NCBI GenBank assembly: GCA_031376385.1
Contig: JANMDQ010000002.1
Coordinates: forward strand, 1 to 64,000
Direction: 5' to 3'
Source: Aquisediminimonas sp031376385
GTDB taxonomy: Bacteria; Pseudomonadota; Alphaproteobacteria; Sphingomonadales; Sphingomonadaceae
DNA: 64,000 nucleotides
Part shown: piece by piece, positions 61,995-64,000 of the stretch
How positions within the stretch are numbered: position 1 is the stretch's first letter
Layout: each line of letters starts with the position of its first letter
Program-made: the position numbers and the translations under genes
The notes under the pieces: generated by a model
The model's database searches: none
Seen by the model: the letters and a program-made list of their open reading frames with translations, nothing else
What the model was told of the DNA's origin: nothing

Positions 61995-62841
61995 ATGTCT
62001 GTAACTAAGCGCCACCACTATGTTCCGCAGATGATCCTAGACGGCTTCACCGATGTGAAGGGATGGCTGCACTGGTGTAGACATCGAGAGTCACCAATTA
62101 TAATTCGAAGTGCGCGCGCGCGAGCTGTTTCACAAGAAACATCTTTACAGCACTGTTTCAGAGTCTGGCATCAAAGATCCCGCAGTAGAGCACGAATTAG
62201 CATTACTCGAAAGCGATGCAGCATGGGTTGCACGGGCCATACTCGAACCCACTCGATGCGGGCAAGTTCCAGTTCTAAGCAAGGCTCAAAAGGATATTTG
62301 GTACTGGTTCTTCCTTATGCAGTGGCGTCGCACACCAGAAAATCAACGGAGCTGCACCAGCGATGCCGAAGCCAGCCGGATGATCGATGAGACTTTACAT
62401 GATATGCGGCTCATTGCGCCCGATCGTGTGGATGAGATTGCCGCTTTCAGTAATCCCGAGGTAAAGGCCCGCATAATCCGCAATGTGCGCGCACAATCGC
62501 TGTTTGGGTTCCGTGCGAATGTCATAGATGTGCTCGAACGTCGTGGCATTGGCGTAATTCGCATCACTCGACCGAACAAACAGTTCATTATCGGCAGTCG
62601 CCTAGTAGTGAAGCTCACGAGTTTTGGCAGAAGCGATCTCAATGATCCCAAAGTCGAGATGTGGCTGCCAATTGCGGCTGATGTGGCTGTTGGGGTTGGT
62701 CGAGGCGATGGCGGCATCAACCTATTTCAGACTGAGAATGATGCCCTGATTCGCCAGCTCAACCTCGCGATTGCATCACAAAGTGAAACTATCGCGGCTG
62801 GTTCGGCAGCATTGGTGCGCTCAATCGCAAGTGCCCGCTAG
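61995..62841 (+). pseudogene. DUF4238 protein gene, frameshifted at a GC dinucleotide run
   Basis: Reading starts at ATG 61995 with MSVTKRHHYVPQMILDGFTD, the hallmark N-terminus of DUF4238 proteins. After about 42 codons the family sequence continues in another frame as RARELFHKKHLYSTVSESG through to the stop at 62841 (about 240 aa). The switch falls in GCGCGCGCGCG at 62112-62122. One extra CG unit would restore a continuous frame of about 282 aa. The gene is therefore either recently broken or switched on and off by slippage, unless the read is in error. DUF4238 has no established function; it is often seen among accessory genes. Confidence 0.8.
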
Positions 62842-63331
62842 CAGCTGGGCAAGTCACGCACGGCGCAACGCCGCGTTTCGGTTTCTAGGCGCGGTCTTCG
62901 AAAGCACTTGATCCTATCTCAACCCGTCATTCCGGGCTTGACCCGGAATCCATGCTTCACTGTTGGTTATCAACTCGATGGATTGAGACTAAGTTCAATT
63001 TTGAGGCATGGGTCCCGGACCAAGTCCGGGACGACGGCTGTGCGGGCGTTATGGGATCGCCCTGCATGTCAGGAGGCGACGCAGTACCAAGTAGTGACAT
63101 TCCTGCATTGAATAATGCTTTGCCTGACATAGAAACGCCGTGTGCGCACGGCCCGTTAAGTCGCTCGTGCTAATAGGCCTGCGGCTGTCATGTTTCCGGA
63201 ACTCCAAATCCCTTTATCCCGCACTGCACAACGCCCTGTTGACTTACTCACCCCCTCTCCCTAATGCGCAATTGCCTTGGCGGGGTTGCCGGGTTTTATG
63301 GCGATTTCCCTTGATGAAAGGAACGGTCGAC
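62842..63331. other. Non-coding stretch before the ATP synthase operon
   Basis: About 490 nt holding a paired-arm repeat (62925-63036) and presumably the atp operon promoter in its right part. I could not pick a definite promoter. The open frame extending the atpI homologue upstream is not supported. Confidence 0.5.
62925..63036. repeat. Paired-arm dispersed repeat (CGTCATTCCGGG type)
   Basis: The left arm CGTCATTCCGGGCTTGACC is inverted by the right arm GTCCCGGACCAAGTCCGGGA. It has the same overall design as the GTCATGCTGAA repeats but a different sequence, so it is a second subfamily. Confidence 0.8.
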
Positions 63332-63652
63332 ATGGCTTCCGAAGACCCTGCGCAGGACGGTAAAGGCTCGTCAGACCCTCGGCTCGATTCGTTAGACATG
63401 CAGCTGAAAAAGGTAAGACAGGCCGAAAAAATCCGTTCCGGTGAAGCGGCGCACGGAACTGCCAAAGGAATGCGGCAGGGAAATCGCGTGCTGACGGAAT
63501 TGATTGCTGGCCCTGCGGGTGGCGCTTTGGTTGGGTGGTTGTTTGACCGCTGGCTTGGCACTTCCCCCTGGATTCTGCTCACAGCCATGTTCTTGGGAAT
63601 TGCGGTTGCGTTCAGAAACATCATCAGAATTTCTGCGGAGCGTCCGGAATAG
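63332..63652 (+). CDS. atpI: ATP synthase accessory protein AtpI/AtpZ
   Basis: A 106-aa protein with an acidic soluble N-terminus and two transmembrane helices: LIAGPAGGALVGWLFDRWLG and SPWILLTAMFLGIAVAF. This is the usual AtpI layout of alphaproteobacteria. It assists c-ring assembly or Mg2+ supply of the F1F0 synthase. The start at 63332 has AAGGA 9 nt upstream. atpB follows. Confidence 0.9.
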   Translation: MASEDPAQDGKGSSDPRLDSLDMQLKKVRQAEKIRSGEAAHGTAKGMRQGNRVLTELIAGPAGGALVGWLFDRWLGTSPWILLTAMFLGIAVAFRNIIRISAERPE

Positions 63653-63736
63653 TTCGGGCGCTTTGCCTGTATAATTTTGACTGTGTAAATCGCGCTCGCT
63701 TTGCGGGCGTTTTGGCATGAACGGGGTTTTTCAGCA

Positions 63737-64000
63737 GTGGCATCCGAAGGCGGCAAGATCGACCCGATGTATCAGTTCAAGATTGAGCCGCTCGCGCAGC
63801 TTAATCTCGGCGGCTATGACATTTCGTTCACCAACAGCTCCCTCTTCATGCTTCTCGTGCTCGGCGCGATTTGGGTGTTCATGCTCGGCGGGATGAAGCG
63901 CGAAATGGTTCCGGGCCGCTGGCAGGCCGCAGTGGAAGGCGTGACTGGGTTTATCGGAAACATGCTCACGACCAGCGTGGGTCCAGAGGGCAAGAAATAT
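63737..64000 (+). CDS. atpB: F0F1 ATP synthase subunit a, partial
   Basis: The first 88 codons are present from GTG 63737: VASEGGKIDPMYQF, then a transmembrane helix (SLFMLLVLGAIWVFMLGG) and REMVPGRWQAAVEG, typical of alphaproteobacterial subunit a. The catalytically key Arg lies downstream of the window edge. The subunit forms the proton half-channels in the inner membrane. Confidence 0.93.
   Translation, partial: MASEGGKIDPMYQFKIEPLAQLNLGGYDISFTNSSLFMLLVLGAIWVFMLGGMKREMVPGRWQAAVEGVTGFIGNMLTTSVGPEGKKY

Noticed and set aside
61753..62004. 83-aa open frame before the DUF4238 gene
   Set aside because: It begins within the LexA-box element, has no family features, and its end overlaps the DUF4238 start.

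Overview
The window looks like chromosomal DNA of an alphaproteobacterium of the order Sphingomonadales (Sphingopyxis/Sphingorhabdus-like; genus not certain). The signs are a full-length CtrA cell-cycle regulator with a matching TTAA-N7-TTAA site, alphaproteobacterial LexA boxes (GTTC-N7-GTTC), moderately high GC, many 1-4 nt gene overlaps, a carotenoid CrtI-type desaturase, and paired short inverted repeats of a kind I associate with sphingomonad genomes. I see no tRNA, rRNA, CRISPR array, prophage or complete insertion sequence.

Layout. 1-3.2 kb: nrdA / small membrane protein / nrdB (minus strand), with a motif-rich upstream region. 3.2-8.5 kb: ctrA, a secreted M61 peptidase and a lipoprotein subtilase (minus). 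8.6-11.6 kb: HAD nucleotidase, dapD, GH29 fucosidase (plus). 11.6-12.5 kb: outer-membrane beta-barrel protein (minus). 12.9-14.5 kb: a compact three-gene cassette of a CxC-containing small protein, an MNIO (DUF692) enzyme and a partner protein. 14.5-16.9 kb: a repeat-rich accessory island with one orphan 472-aa protein that looks like a membrane-associated nuclease. 16.9-19.2 kb: tldD, a CHCC zinc-finger protein and a DUF4402 protein (minus). 19.3-27.1 kb: ABC ATPase, nadB, recQ, a DUF442 protein, a membrane-anchored protein, a sterol desaturase-like protein and a GMC oxidoreductase (plus). 27.1-35.4 kb: a long minus-strand series ffh, rpsP, rimM, vapB, vapC, hypothetical, trmD, rplS, terminator, S9 peptidase, asd. 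35.6-49.7 kb: GGDEF-EAL protein, dapF-mtaB-ftsY-ispZ, crtI, a 7TM GGDEF protein, dnaB and the branched-chain 2-oxoacid dehydrogenase E1a/E1b/E2 operon (plus). 49.9-56.0 kb: GNAT, GGDEF, MFS, EVE, AMP-dependent ligase and MarR. 56.0-61.5 kb: glsA, pgl, an Atm1-type ABC exporter, a DUF1499 protein and a CaiB-like CoA transferase. 61.5-63.3 kb: accessory region with a frameshifted DUF4238 gene. 63.3-64.0 kb: start of the F0 ATP synthase operon.

Most of the window is housekeeping: deoxynucleotide synthesis, the lysine/DAP branch (dapD, dapF, asd), SRP targeting (ffh, ftsY), ribosome maturation, replication, NAD synthesis and branched-chain amino-acid catabolism. The unusual content is: (1) the MNIO cassette, the best candidate for an undescribed peptide-modification system; (2) the orphan nuclease-like membrane protein in a repeat-bracketed island; (3) a VapBC toxin-antitoxin pair plus a hypothetical gene stitched into the rpsP-rimM-trmD-rplS operon; (4) two palindromic repeat elements inserted in frame inside trmD and the E2 gene; and (5) three scattered elements that each carry a LexA box without an obvious SOS gene. 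All calls come from reading the sequence alone; no database search was run.
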